Assembly: GCA_900756875.1 (NCBI GenBank)
Contig: CAAELW010000069.1
Location: 1 to 23,654 of the forward strand
Origin: Pasteurellaceae bacterium
GTDB taxonomy: Bacteria; Pseudomonadota; Gammaproteobacteria; Enterobacterales; Pasteurellaceae
Reading direction: 5' to 3'
DNA length: 23,654 nt
Under the pieces are notes generated by a model. That model ran no database searches, was not told where the DNA came from, and worked only from the letters and a program-made list of their open reading frames with translations. Positions 1 through 8,365 of this stretch are shown piece after piece (position 1 is the stretch's first letter; every line of letters begins with the position of its first letter). A program made the translations under genes and the position numbers.

Positions 1-555
1 GCAGAAGAAGGTATTCGTAAAGGTATTTATAAATTTGAAACCGTTGAAGCGAAAGGCAACAAAGGTCATGTTCAATTATTAGGTTCTGGTGCAATCTTCC
101 GTCACGTTCGTGAAGCAGCACAAATCCTTGCTAATGAATATGGCGTAAGCTCAGATGTGTATAGCGTGCCTTCATTTACTGAAGTAGCTCGTGAAGGTGC
201 AGATGCAGTACGTTGGAATATGTTACACCCAACAGAAACACCACGCGTACCTTATATTGCACAAGTAATGAACGATGCACCAGCTGTTGCGGCTACTGAC
301 TACATGAAATTGTTTGCAGAACAAGTTCGTGCATTCATTCCAGCACAAAGCTATCACGTATTGGGTACTGATGGTTTCGGTCGTTCAGACAGCCGTGAAA
401 ACTTACGTGAACACTTCGAAGTGGATGCGCGTTATGTTGTAGTTGCAGCATTACATGAACTTGCAAAACAAGGCAAAGTTGATGCGAAAGTGGTGGCTGA
501 TGCAATCGCGAAATTTGGTTTAAAAACTGAAATTTTAAACCCGCTTTACGCTTAA
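1..555 (+). CDS. aceE: Pyruvate dehydrogenase E1 component, 3' part
   Basis: Thiamine-diphosphate-dependent E1 subunit of the pyruvate dehydrogenase complex, which decarboxylates pyruvate and passes the acetyl group to the E2 lipoyl domain. Only the last 184 codons are present; the frame is open from base 1 and stops with TAA at 553-555. The stretch follows enteric AceE closely, for example ERWNMLHP-like RWNMLHPTETPRVPYIAQVM, then NDAPAVAATDYMKLFAEQVR and GTDGFGRSDSRENLREHFEV. This is the C-terminal transketolase-like domain; the thiamine-binding and catalytic N-terminal part lies left of the window. aceF follows 88 bases later on the same strand, so the usual aceE-aceF-lpdA order holds. Identification is firm; the true start cannot be seen. 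Confidence 0.96.
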   Translation, partial: AEEGIRKGIYKFETVEAKGNKGHVQLLGSGAIFRHVREAAQILANEYGVSSDVYSVPSFTEVAREGADAVRWNMLHPTETPRVPYIAQVMNDAPAVAATDYMKLFAEQVRAFIPAQSYHVLGTDGFGRSDSRENLREHFEVDARYVVVAALHELAKQGKVDAKVVADAIAKFGLKTEILNPLYA

Positions 556-564
556 TAAAAACAT

Positions 565-586
565 CCTGTGTGTGAGAGCACACAGG
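565..586 (+). other. Intercistronic hairpin between aceE and aceF
   Basis: Perfect 8-bp inverted repeat, CCTGTGTG at 565-572 and CACACAGG at 579-586, with a 6-base loop. It starts 9 bases after the aceE stop and has no T-run behind it. It looks like an RNA processing or stabilising element rather than a terminator. The function is inference. Confidence 0.5.
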
Positions 587-600
587 AGCATCTACAAATA

Positions 601-629
601 AAGTGCGGTTGATTTTAACTGCGTTTTTT
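601..629 (+). terminator. Uptake-word hairpin with T-run, possible attenuator between aceE and aceF
   Basis: The uptake word AAGTGCGGT (601-609) is followed by an imperfect inverse copy: GCGGTT (605-610) pairs with AACTGC (617-622) with one G-T pair, and six T residues follow at 624-629. The shape is that of a weak intrinsic terminator. It sits 15 bases before aceF, inside what should be one operon, so read-through must be frequent. It could lower aceF-lpdA relative to aceE. Confidence 0.35.
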
Positions 630-643
630 AAAGGTAAGATAAC

Positions 644-2542
644 ATGTCAAAACAAATTCAAATTCCTGATATCGGTAGTGATGAAGTTACCGTAACAGAA
701 GTGATGGTGAAAGTCGGTGATACCATTACAGCTGATCAAAGTATTATTAATGTTGAAGGTGATAAAGCTTCAATGGAAGTACCAGCACCAGAAGCCGGTG
801 TGGTAAAAGAAGTATTAGTAAAAGTGGGTGATAAAGTCACAACTGGCACACCAATGCTTGTTTTAGAGTCAGCGGATGCGGCAGCGCCTGCTCCAGCTGC
901 AGCAGCACCTGCGCCGGCAGCCACACCAGCAGCTGCAAATGTAGTTGAAGTCAATGTACCCGATATCGGTTCAGACGAAGTAAACGTGACTGATATTATG
1001 GTGAAAGTAGGCGATACCGTTGAAGTAGACCAATCAATCATCAATGTTGAAGGTGATAAAGCGTCAATGGAAGTGCCTGCTCCTGTTGCTGGCGTAGTAA
1101 AAGAAATTTTGATCAACGTGGGCGATAAAGTTGTTACTGGCAAATTAATCATGAAATTTGAAGTGGCGGGAGTCGCACCAGCTGCAGCGCCAGTGCAACA
1201 AGCTTCGGCACCTGCAGCAGCACCAACAGCTTCAGCGATCAAAGAAGTGAATGTACCAGATATCGGTGGCGATGAAGTTAACGTAACTGAAATCATGGTT
1301 GCCGTTGGCGACAACGTTTCTGAAGAGCAATCTTTGATCACCGTTGAAGGCGATAAGGCCTCGATGGAAGTGCCTGCTCCGTTTGCAGGTGTGGTAAAAG
1401 AAATTTTAGTGAAATCAGGTGATAAAGTTTCAACTGGTTCATTAATTATGAAATTTGAAGTGGCAGGTGCAGCACCTGCGCCTGCAGCAGCTCCTGCAGC
1501 GGCAGCTCCAGCTCCTCAAGCAGCACCAGCAGCAGCGCCGGCAGCACAATCAGGTAATGTATCTGGTTTAAGCCAAGAACAAGTTGTAGCAAGCGCAGGC
1601 TATGCACACGCAACACCGGTGATTCGTCGTTTAGCGCGTGAATACGGTATTAACCTTGATCGCGTAAAAGGTACGGGTCGTAAAGGTCGTGTGGTAAAAG
1701 AAGATATCCAAGCTTACGTGAAAACCGCTGTTAAAGCGTTTGAAACAGGCACGGTATCTTCTGCAGCAGCGGGTAATGGTGTGGCAAATGGTGCCGGCTT
1801 AGGCTTATTACCATGGCCGAAAGTTGACTTCAGCAAATTTGGTGAAGTAGAAGAAGTTGAATTAAGCCGTATCAACAAAATCTCTGGTGCAAACTTACAT
1901 CGTAACTGGGTAATGATTCCACATGTTACTCACTTCGATCGCACAGATATCACAGATTTAGAAGCATTCCGTAAAGAACAGAACAAGATTGTTGAAAAAC
2001 AAAAATTGGATGTGAAAATTACACCAGTTGTGTTCATTATGAAAGCGGTAGCGAAAGCATTAGAAGCGTTCCCACGTTTCAATAGCTCTATCTCTGAAGA
2101 CGGTCAAAAATTAACACTTAAAAAATACATCAACATTGGCGTAGCGGTAGATACACCAAACGGTCTCGTTGTACCTGTATTTAAAAACGTGAACAAAAAA
2201 GGTATTATCGAACTCTCTCGTGAATTAATGGAAATCTCCAAAAAAGCACGTGACGGTAAACTTTCAGGTTCAGATATGCAAGGTGGTTGTTTCACCATTT
2301 CAAGTTTAGGCGGTATTGGTACAACTCACTTTACACCAATTGTAAATGCACCTGAAGTGGCAATCTTAGGTGTGTCTAAATCAGAAATGCAACCAGTTTG
2401 GAATGGTAAAGAATTTGAGCCACGCTTAATGCTTCCATTATCATTATCTTTCGACCACCGTGTGATCGATGGTGCTGATGGTGCTCGTTTCTTAAGCTAT
2501 ATCAATGGCGTATTAGCTGACTTACGTCGCTTAGTGATGTAA
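644..2542 (+). CDS. aceF: Dihydrolipoyllysine acetyltransferase, E2 of pyruvate dehydrogenase
   Basis: E2 core of the pyruvate dehydrogenase complex; it moves acetyl groups from lipoyl arms to coenzyme A. The 632-residue protein has three lipoyl domains, about residues 2-76, 101-175 and 201-275, each with the motif [12 protein letters not shown]. The lipoylated lysines are K41, K139 and K238. Ala/Pro-rich linkers join the domains, as in enteric E2. A peripheral E1/E3-binding domain follows at about 322-360 ([16 protein letters not shown]), then the acetyltransferase domain to the C-terminus with the catalytic motif [10 protein letters not shown], His605. The length agrees with the three-lipoyl E. 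coli enzyme. It lies between aceE and lpdA on the same strand. The alanine-rich linkers leave a long open frame on the opposite strand, which is not a gene. Confidence 0.98.
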   Translation: MSKQIQIPDIGSDEVTVTEVMVKVGDTITADQSIINVEGDKASMEVPAPEAGVVKEVLVKVGDKVTTGTPMLVLESADAAAPAPAAAAPAPAATPAAANVVEVNVPDIGSDEVNVTDIMVKVGDTVEVDQSIINVEGDKASMEVPAPVAGVVKEILINVGDKVVTGKLIMKFEVAGVAPAAAPVQQASAPAAAPTASAIKEVNVPDIGGDEVNVTEIMVAVGDNVSEEQSLITVEGDKASMEVPAPFAGVVKEILVKSGDKVSTGSLIMKFEVAGAAPAPAAAPAAAAPAPQAAPAAAPAAQSGNVSGLSQEQVVASAGYAHATPVIRRLAREYGINLDRVKGTGRKGRVVKEDIQAYVKTAVKAFETGTVSSAAAGNGVANGAGLGLLPWPKVDFSKFGEVEEVELSRINKISGANLHRNWVMIPHVTHFDRTDITDLEAFRKEQNKIVEKQKLDVKITPVVFIMKAVAKALEAFPRFNSSISEDGQKLTLKKYINIGVAVDTPNGLVVPVFKNVNKKGIIELSRELMEISKKARDGKLSGSDMQGGCFTISSLGGIGTTHFTPIVNAPEVAILGVSKSEMQPVWNGKEFEPRLMLPLSLSFDHRVIDGADGARFLSYINGVLADLRRLVM

Positions 2543-2550
2543 TTAACGCG

Positions 2551-2582
2551 GTAAGATGTGAGTGATTAGGCTCACATTTTAC
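2551..2582 (+). other. Intercistronic hairpin between aceF and lpdA
   Basis: GTAAGATGTGAG (2551-2562) pairs with CTCACATTTTAC (2571-2582) over 12 bp with one G-T pair and an 8-base loop. No T-run follows. It begins 8 bases after the aceF stop. As with the element after aceE, it fits an RNA processing or stability structure in the operon transcript. Confidence 0.5.
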
Positions 2583-2634
2583 AGAAAGGATCGCAAAGTG
2601 CGGTCAAAAATTTGAACGTTTTTACGAGGTAAAA

Positions 2635-4059
2635 ATGAGTAAAGAAATTAAAACCCAAGTTGTAGTACTTGGTGCTGGTCCAGCAGGTTATTCAGCGGCA
2701 TTCCGTTGTGCGGACTTAGGTTTAGAAACAGTACTTGTTGAACGTTATTCAACATTAGGTGGGGTATGTTTAAACGTAGGTTGTATCCCTTCTAAAGCAT
2801 TACTTCACGTAGCGAAAGTCATTGAAGAAGCGAAACATGCAAGCAAAAATGGTGTGTATTTTGCAGAGCCTCGCATTGATTTAGATGAAGTGCGTGCAGG
2901 TAAAGAAGCGGTTGTGGCGAAATTAACCGGTGGTCTTGCAGGCATGGCTAAACAACGTAAAGTAACTGTTGTTGAGGGTTTAGCGGCGTTTACCGATCCA
3001 CATACATTAGTAGCACGTGATCGTGACGGTAAACCAACCACAATTAAATTTGATAATGCGATTATCGCAGCAGGTTCTCGCCCAATTCAATTACCATTTA
3101 TTCCACATGAAGATCCACGTGTTTGGGATTCAACGGATGCACTTAAATTAAAAGAAGTACCGAAAAAACTTTTAATCATGGGCGGTGGTATCATCGGTTT
3201 AGAGATGGGCACTGTGTATGATGCATTGGGTTCTGAAGTTGAAGTGGTTGAAATGTTTGACCAAGTCATTCCTGCGGCAGATAAAGACGTGGTGGGTATT
3301 TATACCAAACAAGTTGAGAAAAAATTCAAGTTAATGCTTGAAACTAAAGTGACTGCAGTTGAAGCAAAAGATGATGGTATCTATGTTTCAATGGAAGGCA
3401 AAGCATGTAACGATACTAAACGTTATGATGCAGTATTGGTCGCAATCGGTCGTACGCCAAATGGTAAATTGATCGATGCAGGTAAAGCAGGTGTTGAAGT
3501 GGATGAGCGTGGTTTTATTCATGTTGATAAACAAATGCGTACCAATGTGCCTCACATCTTTGCAATCGGTGATATCGTTGGCCAACCAATGTTAGCACAT
3601 AAAGGTGTTCACGAAGGTCACGTTGCAGCAGAAGTGATTGCAGGACAAAAACATTACTTCGATCCAAAAGTCATTCCTTCTATTGCTTATACTGAACCAG
3701 AAGTGGCTTGGGTAGGTAAAACTGAGAAAGAATGTAAACAAGAAGGGTTAAACTACGAAGTGGCTAAATTCCCTTGGGCTGCTTCAGGTCGTGCGATTGC
3801 TTCAGAATGTGCTGAAGGTATGACCAAATTAATCTTCGATAAAGATACTCATCGTATACTTGGTGGGGCTATCGTGGGAGCTAACGGTGGTGAATTGTTA
3901 GGTGAAATCGGTCTTGCGATTGAAATGGGTTGTGATGCGGAAGATATCGCATTAACGATTCATGCTCACCCAACACTTCATGAATCTGTAGGTCTTGCGG
4001 CTGAAGTGTTTGAAGGTTCAATTACTGACCTTCCAAACGCAAAAGCGAAGAAAAAATAA
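2635..4059 (+). CDS. lpdA: Dihydrolipoyl dehydrogenase, E3
   Basis: FAD- and NAD-dependent E3 flavoprotein that reoxidises dihydrolipoyl groups; it serves pyruvate dehydrogenase and probably also 2-oxoglutarate dehydrogenase and glycine cleavage. The 474-residue protein has the FAD motif GAGPAG (13-18), the redox disulfide pair in GGVCLNVGCIPSKALL (C45 and C50), the NAD motif GGGIIG (184-189), a second FAD-binding segment with FAIGDI, and the active-site His-Glu pair in HAHPTLHE (H445, E450). Length matches E. coli Lpd (474). The start is supported by ACGAGG about 5 bases upstream of ATG. An uptake word lies at 2596-2604 just before the gene. A strong terminator follows, so this is the last gene of the operon. 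Confidence 0.98.
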   Translation: MSKEIKTQVVVLGAGPAGYSAAFRCADLGLETVLVERYSTLGGVCLNVGCIPSKALLHVAKVIEEAKHASKNGVYFAEPRIDLDEVRAGKEAVVAKLTGGLAGMAKQRKVTVVEGLAAFTDPHTLVARDRDGKPTTIKFDNAIIAAGSRPIQLPFIPHEDPRVWDSTDALKLKEVPKKLLIMGGGIIGLEMGTVYDALGSEVEVVEMFDQVIPAADKDVVGIYTKQVEKKFKLMLETKVTAVEAKDDGIYVSMEGKACNDTKRYDAVLVAIGRTPNGKLIDAGKAGVEVDERGFIHVDKQMRTNVPHIFAIGDIVGQPMLAHKGVHEGHVAAEVIAGQKHYFDPKVIPSIAYTEPEVAWVGKTEKECKQEGLNYEVAKFPWAASGRAIASECAEGMTKLIFDKDTHRILGGAIVGANGGELLGEIGLAIEMGCDAEDIALTIHAHPTLHESVGLAAEVFEGSITDLPNAKAKKK

Positions 4060-4076
4060 TCAATTCTAATCCTTTT

Positions 4077-4108
4077 AAGGGCTGCTCATTGAGCAGTCCT
4101 TATTTTTT
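4077..4108 (+). terminator. Terminator of the aceE-aceF-lpdA operon
   Basis: AAGGGCTGCTC (4077-4087) pairs with GAGCAGTCCTT (4091-4101) with one G-T pair and a 3-base loop, followed by ATTTTTT. It begins 18 bases after the lpdA stop codon. It is a classic intrinsic terminator. Confidence 0.9.
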
Positions 4109-4220
4109 GAGATCTCACTCACAAAATTGCATAAAAATTCAATAAAAACTGGCGGACATAATGACTTTTTGATAAAATCCGACCAGTATCGTTTTTATAT
4201 TTTTTTATTATTTAAAAGCT

Positions 4221-4772
4221 ATGTTAAAGAAGATTTTGATTATTGTAGGTTTGGCTGTTTTGACAACAGCCTGCTCTAACAACTCGGGGCAGGCACAGAA
4301 CGGCATGATTAGTGAAAGTGATGATGCTGAGTTAACAGGACTGATTGCCGGTTTAGATGGGAAAAAAGGGGGCGTTTACCCTAAATTAAGAACTAACCGT
4401 CCTAAATCAGGTTTAGTTGGTGATAAAGCGCTTGCTCAAGTTTATAACGAATGGGTTGGTACTCGTTATAGAATGGGTGGCACTTCAAAACATGGTATTG
4501 ATTGCTCTGCATTTATGCAAACTGCTTTTCTCGATGCTTATGGCATGGAACTTCCACGTTCAACCTCTGAACAACGCTATTTAGGTCGCCAAATCCAAAA
4601 ACATGAATTACGTAAAGGTGATTTAGTGTTCTTCCGTCGCAACAATCATGTTGGCGTTTATATTGGTAATAACCAATTTATGCATGCAAGTTCAAGCCAA
4701 GGCGTAACAATTAGTTCATTAGATGAAGATTACTGGTCAAGAACTTATACACAATCTCGTCGTGTGATGTAA
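4221..4772 (+). CDS. mepS: NlpC/P60-family murein DD-endopeptidase lipoprotein, MepS type
   Basis: Cell-wall hydrolase of the Spr/MepS type, expected to cut D-Ala-meso-DAP crosslinks so that new murein can be inserted. The 183-residue precursor has a lipoprotein signal ending LAVLTTAC, with C18 as the lipidation site. Thr at the -3 position is slightly unusual. A linker follows, then the NlpC/P60 domain from about residue 70. The catalytic triad is C95 in GIDCSAF, H143 in NNHVGVYIGN and H155 in NQFMHASS. The same order and the 12-residue gap between the two His occur in E. coli MepS. RYRMGG, LPRSTSEQ and the final SRRVM also agree with MepS. It is a single gene with its own terminator. It could equally be annotated nlpC, the name often used in Haemophilus. 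Confidence 0.88.
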   Translation: MLKKILIIVGLAVLTTACSNNSGQAQNGMISESDDAELTGLIAGLDGKKGGVYPKLRTNRPKSGLVGDKALAQVYNEWVGTRYRMGGTSKHGIDCSAFMQTAFLDAYGMELPRSTSEQRYLGRQIQKHELRKGDLVFFRRNNHVGVYIGNNQFMHASSSQGVTISSLDEDYWSRTYTQSRRVM

Positions 4773-4791
4773 TGACAATTTTGTTTCAATA

Positions 4792-4823
4792 AAAAAGTGC
4801 GGTTAATATTAACCGCACTTTTT
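4792..4823. terminator. Bidirectional terminator built from two uptake words
   Basis: A perfect 32-base palindrome centred between 4807 and 4808. The core is AAGTGCGGT (4795-4803) facing ACCGCACTT (4812-4820), flanked by an A-run on the left and a T-run on the right. It lies between two convergent genes, so it can stop transcription from either side. Paired inverted uptake words acting as terminators are well known in Haemophilus. Confidence 0.92.
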
Positions 4824-4850
4824 CTTTATTTAGATTATTTGATGATTGGC

Positions 4851-5300
4851 TTAAGCCGCAAATTTCATTAAGTCTCTTCTTGGTTTCATTTGATGGATAG
4901 TATTCGTCACCGTGCCAACTAACGGAAGGTTTGTCCATTGTGTTGTTTTAATATTTTCCACTTTAGAATCTAATGCCATGAATACAAATTCATTACCGCT
5001 TACGCCGGCAAATTCATAAATATGGAATTCATCTTGTTTTTCTAATACGACAAGATCACCAATGAAAAGGCTGTCATTTTTTTCAACCACTAACATATCG
5101 CCCATTTCAATTCCCCAAGCAAGCATATTCGGATTGGTAACACGAATAAAGCAAGTTTGTTGTGGACGTTTGATGCAATAAAGGTTGAGATCTAATTTTT
5201 TATTAAATGTCGATTTACTTTCAACATCATTGAAAAATGGCATAGGATGATAAGAAAACGTCATATCATTTTGTGCAACTGTATTTGCGTAGTTCATCAT
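4851..5300 (-). CDS. UmuD-like (S24/LexA fold) protein lacking the catalytic Ser-Lys pair
   Basis: The 149-residue protein aligns through its core with the UmuD C-terminal domain. KLDLN and CFIRVTNPNMLAWGIEMGD match UmuD RIDLN and YFVKASGDSMIDGGISDGD. MGDMLVVEKND, GDLVVLEKQDEFHIYEF and LPLVGTVT correspond to DGDLLIVDSAI, GDIVIAAVDGEFTVKKL and LDVFGVVI. The nucleophile Ser60 of UmuD is Asn here (N58), and the general base Lys97 is Tyr (Y95). No Cys-Gly or Ala-Gly cleavage site is visible in the N-terminal arm. The protein therefore should not cleave itself. There is no HTH, so it is not a phage-type repressor. AAGGAA precedes the start; ATG codons 1 and 2 are both possible. A LexA box in the promoter points to SOS control. 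No umuC is in the window. The fold assignment is good; the function is unknown. Confidence 0.75.
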   Translation of the reverse strand: MMNYANTVAQNDMTFSYHPMPFFNDVESKSTFNKKLDLNLYCIKRPQQTCFIRVTNPNMLAWGIEMGDMLVVEKNDSLFIGDLVVLEKQDEFHIYEFAGVSGNEFVFMALDSKVENIKTTQWTNLPLVGTVTNTIHQMKPRRDLMKFAA

Positions 5301-5354
5301 CTTGTGTTCCTTTTAGTTAATGAGTTTTTAATCAGTGGTTGTTTATACAGGTGT

Positions 5355-5384
5355 AATATACTGTAGTTAGATACAGTGTGTCAA
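5355..5384 (-). promoter_or_regulatory. Promoter of the UmuD-like gene
   Basis: Read on the minus strand: -35 TTGACA (5379-5384, perfect consensus), an 18-base spacer and -10 TATATT (5355-5360). It lies 55 bases upstream of the start codon at 5300. The spacer holds the LexA box. Confidence 0.75.
5361..5376. promoter_or_regulatory. LexA (SOS) box
   Basis: CTGTAGTTAGATACAG has the full CTGT-N8-ACAG form of the gammaproteobacterial LexA operator, and the preceding TA also fits the longer consensus TACTGT. It fills almost the whole spacer between the -35 and -10 elements, so bound LexA should block RNA polymerase. This predicts induction after DNA damage. Confidence 0.82.
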
Positions 5385-5573
5385 TAGGACATAGAAAAAA
5401 TTTTTTTATAGGCGAAAATTTTAGAAAAAATTCATTCCTAGACTAAAAAGTTCAATTTTTTAGCAAAATAATAAAGAAAAAATTTTCTTTTAAATAAAAT
5501 TTGAGCTATCTTTATCGTGTTTCGGTGGATCGTAACGATCTGAAGTTCAACTTAATCTTCATTTAAAACTATT

Positions 5574-6815
5574 ATGAATACAACACGTTTATTTCATTTT
5601 TTGTTCCAAGGTAATTTGGTAAAACGAATTGCTATTGGTTTGGTACTCGGGATCCTTGTTGCGTTGGTGAATGAGAGTGTAAAAAATTCAACAGGAATTG
5701 ATCTTGCATCTAGCTTTGGCGTGCTGGGTCAAATTTTCGTTAAAGCATTACGTGCAGTTGCACCAATTTTGATTTTCTTCCTTGTTATGGCTGCACTGGC
5801 TAATAAGAAAGTCGGTTCTAAAAGTAACATGAAAGAAATCGTAGTGCTTTATCTTTTGGGTACGTTCTTAGCGGCTGTGGCTGCAGTGATTGCAAGTATG
5901 GCATTCCCATCAGATGTGGCTCTTGCAGTAAAAGAGGATGCGAGTTCAGCGCCTCAATCTGTTGGACAAGTCATGCTAACTTTAGTATTGAATGTGGTGG
6001 ATAACCCATTAAATGCAATTTTCAAAGCAAACTTTATCGGTGTTTTAGCGTGGTCTATCGGTTTAGGCCTAGCCCTTCGTCATGCATCAGATGCAACGAA
6101 ACAAGTTGTGGCTGATTTTGCAGAAGGCATTTCTAAAATTGTTCACGTAATTATTTCATTTGCACCTTTCGGTGTATTCGGTTTAGTGGCTGAAACATTA
6201 TCTGACAAAGGCTTATCTGCGTTAGGTGGATATGTACACTTATTATTCGTATTAATCGGTACAATGCTATTTACTGCCTTTGTACTTAATCCAATTCTCG
6301 TTTATTGGAAAATTCGTCGTAACCCATATCCACTAGTGTGGACTTGTGTGCGCGAAAGTGGTGTAACTGCATTCTTTACGCGTAGTTCTGCAGCAAATAT
6401 TCCTGTAAACATTGAATTAGCAAAACGCTTAAATCTTGATGAAGAAACCTATTCTGTGGCGATTCCATTGGGTGCAAATATCAATATGGCGGGTGCCGCG
6501 ATTACCATTACTGTATTAACGTTAGCGGCTGTTCATACATTAGGTATCGAAGTGTCTTTCGTCAGTGCGGTGTTATTAAGTATTGTTGCGGCGCTTTGTG
6601 CGTGTGGTGCTTCTGGTGTGGCAGGCGGTTCATTATTATTAATTCCATTAGCTTGTAGCTTATTCGGTATCAATGATGACATCGCGGCACAAATGATCGG
6701 TGTCGGTTTTGTGATTGGTATCTTACAAGACTCAACTGAAACAGCACTTAACTCTTCAACTGACGTATTATTTACTGCAGCAGTATGTATGGAAGAAGAG
6801 CGTAAAAACGGTTAA
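5574..6815 (+). CDS. sstT: Sodium:serine/threonine symporter
   Basis: Inner-membrane Na+-coupled uptake protein for L-serine and L-threonine, of the dicarboxylate/amino acid:cation symporter family. The 413-residue protein is close in length to E. coli SstT (414) and follows it throughout. It has several hydrophobic membrane segments and the family motifs [12 protein letters not shown] (268-279), [15 protein letters not shown] (from 300), [20 protein letters not shown] and [15 protein letters not shown] near the end. No strong Shine-Dalgarno sequence precedes the ATG, but the N-terminus SLVKRI-like [14 protein letters not shown] fits the family. It is transcribed away from the UmuD-like gene; the 273-base gap between them is AT-rich and holds that gene's promoter. 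I found no convincing promoter for sstT itself. A strong terminator follows. Confidence 0.96.
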   Translation: MNTTRLFHFLFQGNLVKRIAIGLVLGILVALVNESVKNSTGIDLASSFGVLGQIFVKALRAVAPILIFFLVMAALANKKVGSKSNMKEIVVLYLLGTFLAAVAAVIASMAFPSDVALAVKEDASSAPQSVGQVMLTLVLNVVDNPLNAIFKANFIGVLAWSIGLGLALRHASDATKQVVADFAEGISKIVHVIISFAPFGVFGLVAETLSDKGLSALGGYVHLLFVLIGTMLFTAFVLNPILVYWKIRRNPYPLVWTCVRESGVTAFFTRSSAANIPVNIELAKRLNLDEETYSVAIPLGANINMAGAAITITVLTLAAVHTLGIEVSFVSAVLLSIVAALCACGASGVAGGSLLLIPLACSLFGINDDIAAQMIGVGFVIGILQDSTETALNSSTDVLFTAAVCMEEERKNG

Positions 6816-6830
6816 TTAAATTCATCTAAC

Positions 6831-6860
6831 AAGGCGGGCAATTGCTCGCCTTTTGTTTTT
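6831..6860 (+). terminator. Terminator after sstT
   Basis: AAGGCGGGC (6831-6839) pairs with GCTCGCCTT (6844-6852) with one G-T pair and loop AATT, then TTGTTTTT. It separates sstT from modF. Confidence 0.88.
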
Positions 6861-6871
6861 AAGGGAAGAGA

Positions 6872-8320
6872 ATGACACTTTTAATTCAGCAAGCAAAATT
6901 TGAACTTTATCAAAAACAGACCTTAAACTTACCGCACTTTGCGATTGAACCACAACAATATTGGGTTGTGGTTGGCAGTAATGGGAGTGGGAAATCGGCG
7001 TTTGCTTTAGCCTTACAAAATGAGTTGCTTCTACAGGAAGGGGAGTACCATAATTCTTTTAAACGTGTTCAATCCTTTTCTTTTGAAAAACAACGAGAAA
7101 TTCTTGAAGCTACATTGAAGAATTTAAACAACGATGATACCGATCCTGATTTTTTTGGTAAAACGGCAAGAGAAACCATTTTAAATGGCAGTATGGATCT
7201 TACTTTTTGTGAACAAATTGCAGAACAATTAGGGATTACCTATCTCTTAGATCGTTTCTTTATCAAACTTTCCACAGGGGAAACAAGAAAAGTCCTATTG
7301 GCACAAACGTTATTGCAAAAGCCTGATTTATTAATTTTAGATGAGCCTTTTGAAGGGCTAGATCAGCAATCAGTACAAGATTGGATGACGATGTTAAACG
7401 AACTGAAAAAAGAATGTGCAATCGTTCTAATTGTTAATCGTTTGGCCGATATTCCTGCTGAAGCGACTCATTTAGCCATGTTGGAAAATTTAGAATTAGT
7501 ATTAGAAGGTGAACGCCAATCCATTGAGCAACAAAGTATTTATCAACAATTAGTTTATGCGGAACAGTCTGTTGATGTAGCTTTGCCTGAGCCAGCCTCA
7601 CCATTACTAAAACTGCCAGAAAACCAACCGCACTTTGAGCTTAAAAATGTCACGGTTCAGTATGGCGATAAAGTTATTTTGGATCATTTAAACTGGGTTG
7701 TTCAGCCAAATCAAAATTGGTGGATTAAAGGACCTAATGGTGCAGGGAAGTCTACCTTGCTTTCTTTAATTACAGGTGATCATCCTCAAGCATTTGCGAA
7801 TCATGTAGTGATCTTTGGTAAACAACGAGGTTCAGGCGAAACCATTTGGGATATCAAACAAAAAATTGGTTACGTAAGTAGCCAATTGCATTTAGATTAT
7901 CGTGTGAATTGTTCTGTATTGGATGTCATTATTTCTGGCTTTTTTGACAGTATAGGGATTTATCAACAAGTGCCAGAGGCAATTCGTTTGAAAGCCATGC
8001 AGTGGTTAGCTCGTTTAAATCTGACTCATTTAGCAAAAACGTCATTTCGTTCACTTTCTTGGGGGCAGCAACGTTTGCTTTTAATCACGCGAGCGATGGT
8101 GAAACATCCGCCTGTTTTAATTTTAGATGAGCCTTTTCAAGGGCTTGATGGATTAAATCGTAAGCTAGTGAAACATTTTATTGAACAACTGGTCAATAAT
8201 AGCGAAACGCAGCTTTTATTTGTTTCTCATCAGGATTTAGATGCCCCGAATTGCATTACGCATCTTTTTGAATTTATAAGAGAAAACGATAAATATATTT
8301 ATGTACAAAGTGCGGTCTAA
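6872..8320 (+). CDS. modF: Duplicated ABC ATPase, ModF type
   Basis: Cytoplasmic protein with two ABC nucleotide-binding domains and no membrane segment. The 482-residue chain follows E. coli ModF closely. Domain 1 has Walker A GSNGSGKS (35-42), signature LSTGETRK (133-140) and Walker B LLILDEPFEGLD (153-164). Domain 2 has GPNGAGKS (287-294), signature LSWGQQR (395-401) and VLILDEPFQGLD (415-426). RGSGETIWDIK and IGYVSSQLHLDYRV are typical of ModF. The switch His is Asn in domain 1 (LIVNR) and present in domain 2 (FVSHQ). The family is linked to molybdate genes in E. coli, but its task is not settled, and no mod genes are seen here. The gene holds three uptake words, one overlapping its last codons (8308-8316). 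AAGGGAAGAG gives a good ribosome site. Confidence 0.9.
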   Translation: MTLLIQQAKFELYQKQTLNLPHFAIEPQQYWVVVGSNGSGKSAFALALQNELLLQEGEYHNSFKRVQSFSFEKQREILEATLKNLNNDDTDPDFFGKTARETILNGSMDLTFCEQIAEQLGITYLLDRFFIKLSTGETRKVLLAQTLLQKPDLLILDEPFEGLDQQSVQDWMTMLNELKKECAIVLIVNRLADIPAEATHLAMLENLELVLEGERQSIEQQSIYQQLVYAEQSVDVALPEPASPLLKLPENQPHFELKNVTVQYGDKVILDHLNWVVQPNQNWWIKGPNGAGKSTLLSLITGDHPQAFANHVVIFGKQRGSGETIWDIKQKIGYVSSQLHLDYRVNCSVLDVIISGFFDSIGIYQQVPEAIRLKAMQWLARLNLTHLAKTSFRSLSWGQQRLLLITRAMVKHPPVLILDEPFQGLDGLNRKLVKHFIEQLVNNSETQLLFVSHQDLDAPNCITHLFEFIRENDKYIYVQSAV

Positions 8321-8365
8321 TTTGATAGACTTTTCTTATATTTCCTCATCATTAAGGAGCAATCT

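Noticed and set aside
736..1341. Long minus-strand open frame opposite aceF
   Set aside because: It mirrors the three lipoyl repeats and Ala/Pro linkers of aceF, has no ribosome site and gives a low-complexity Ser/Thr/Ala protein; it is a shadow of the real gene.
5394..5570. Small inverted repeats such as CTAAAAA / TTTTTAG and GATCG / CGATC before sstT
   Set aside because: Short AT-rich dyads are expected by chance in this base composition, and none fits a known leader or operator.
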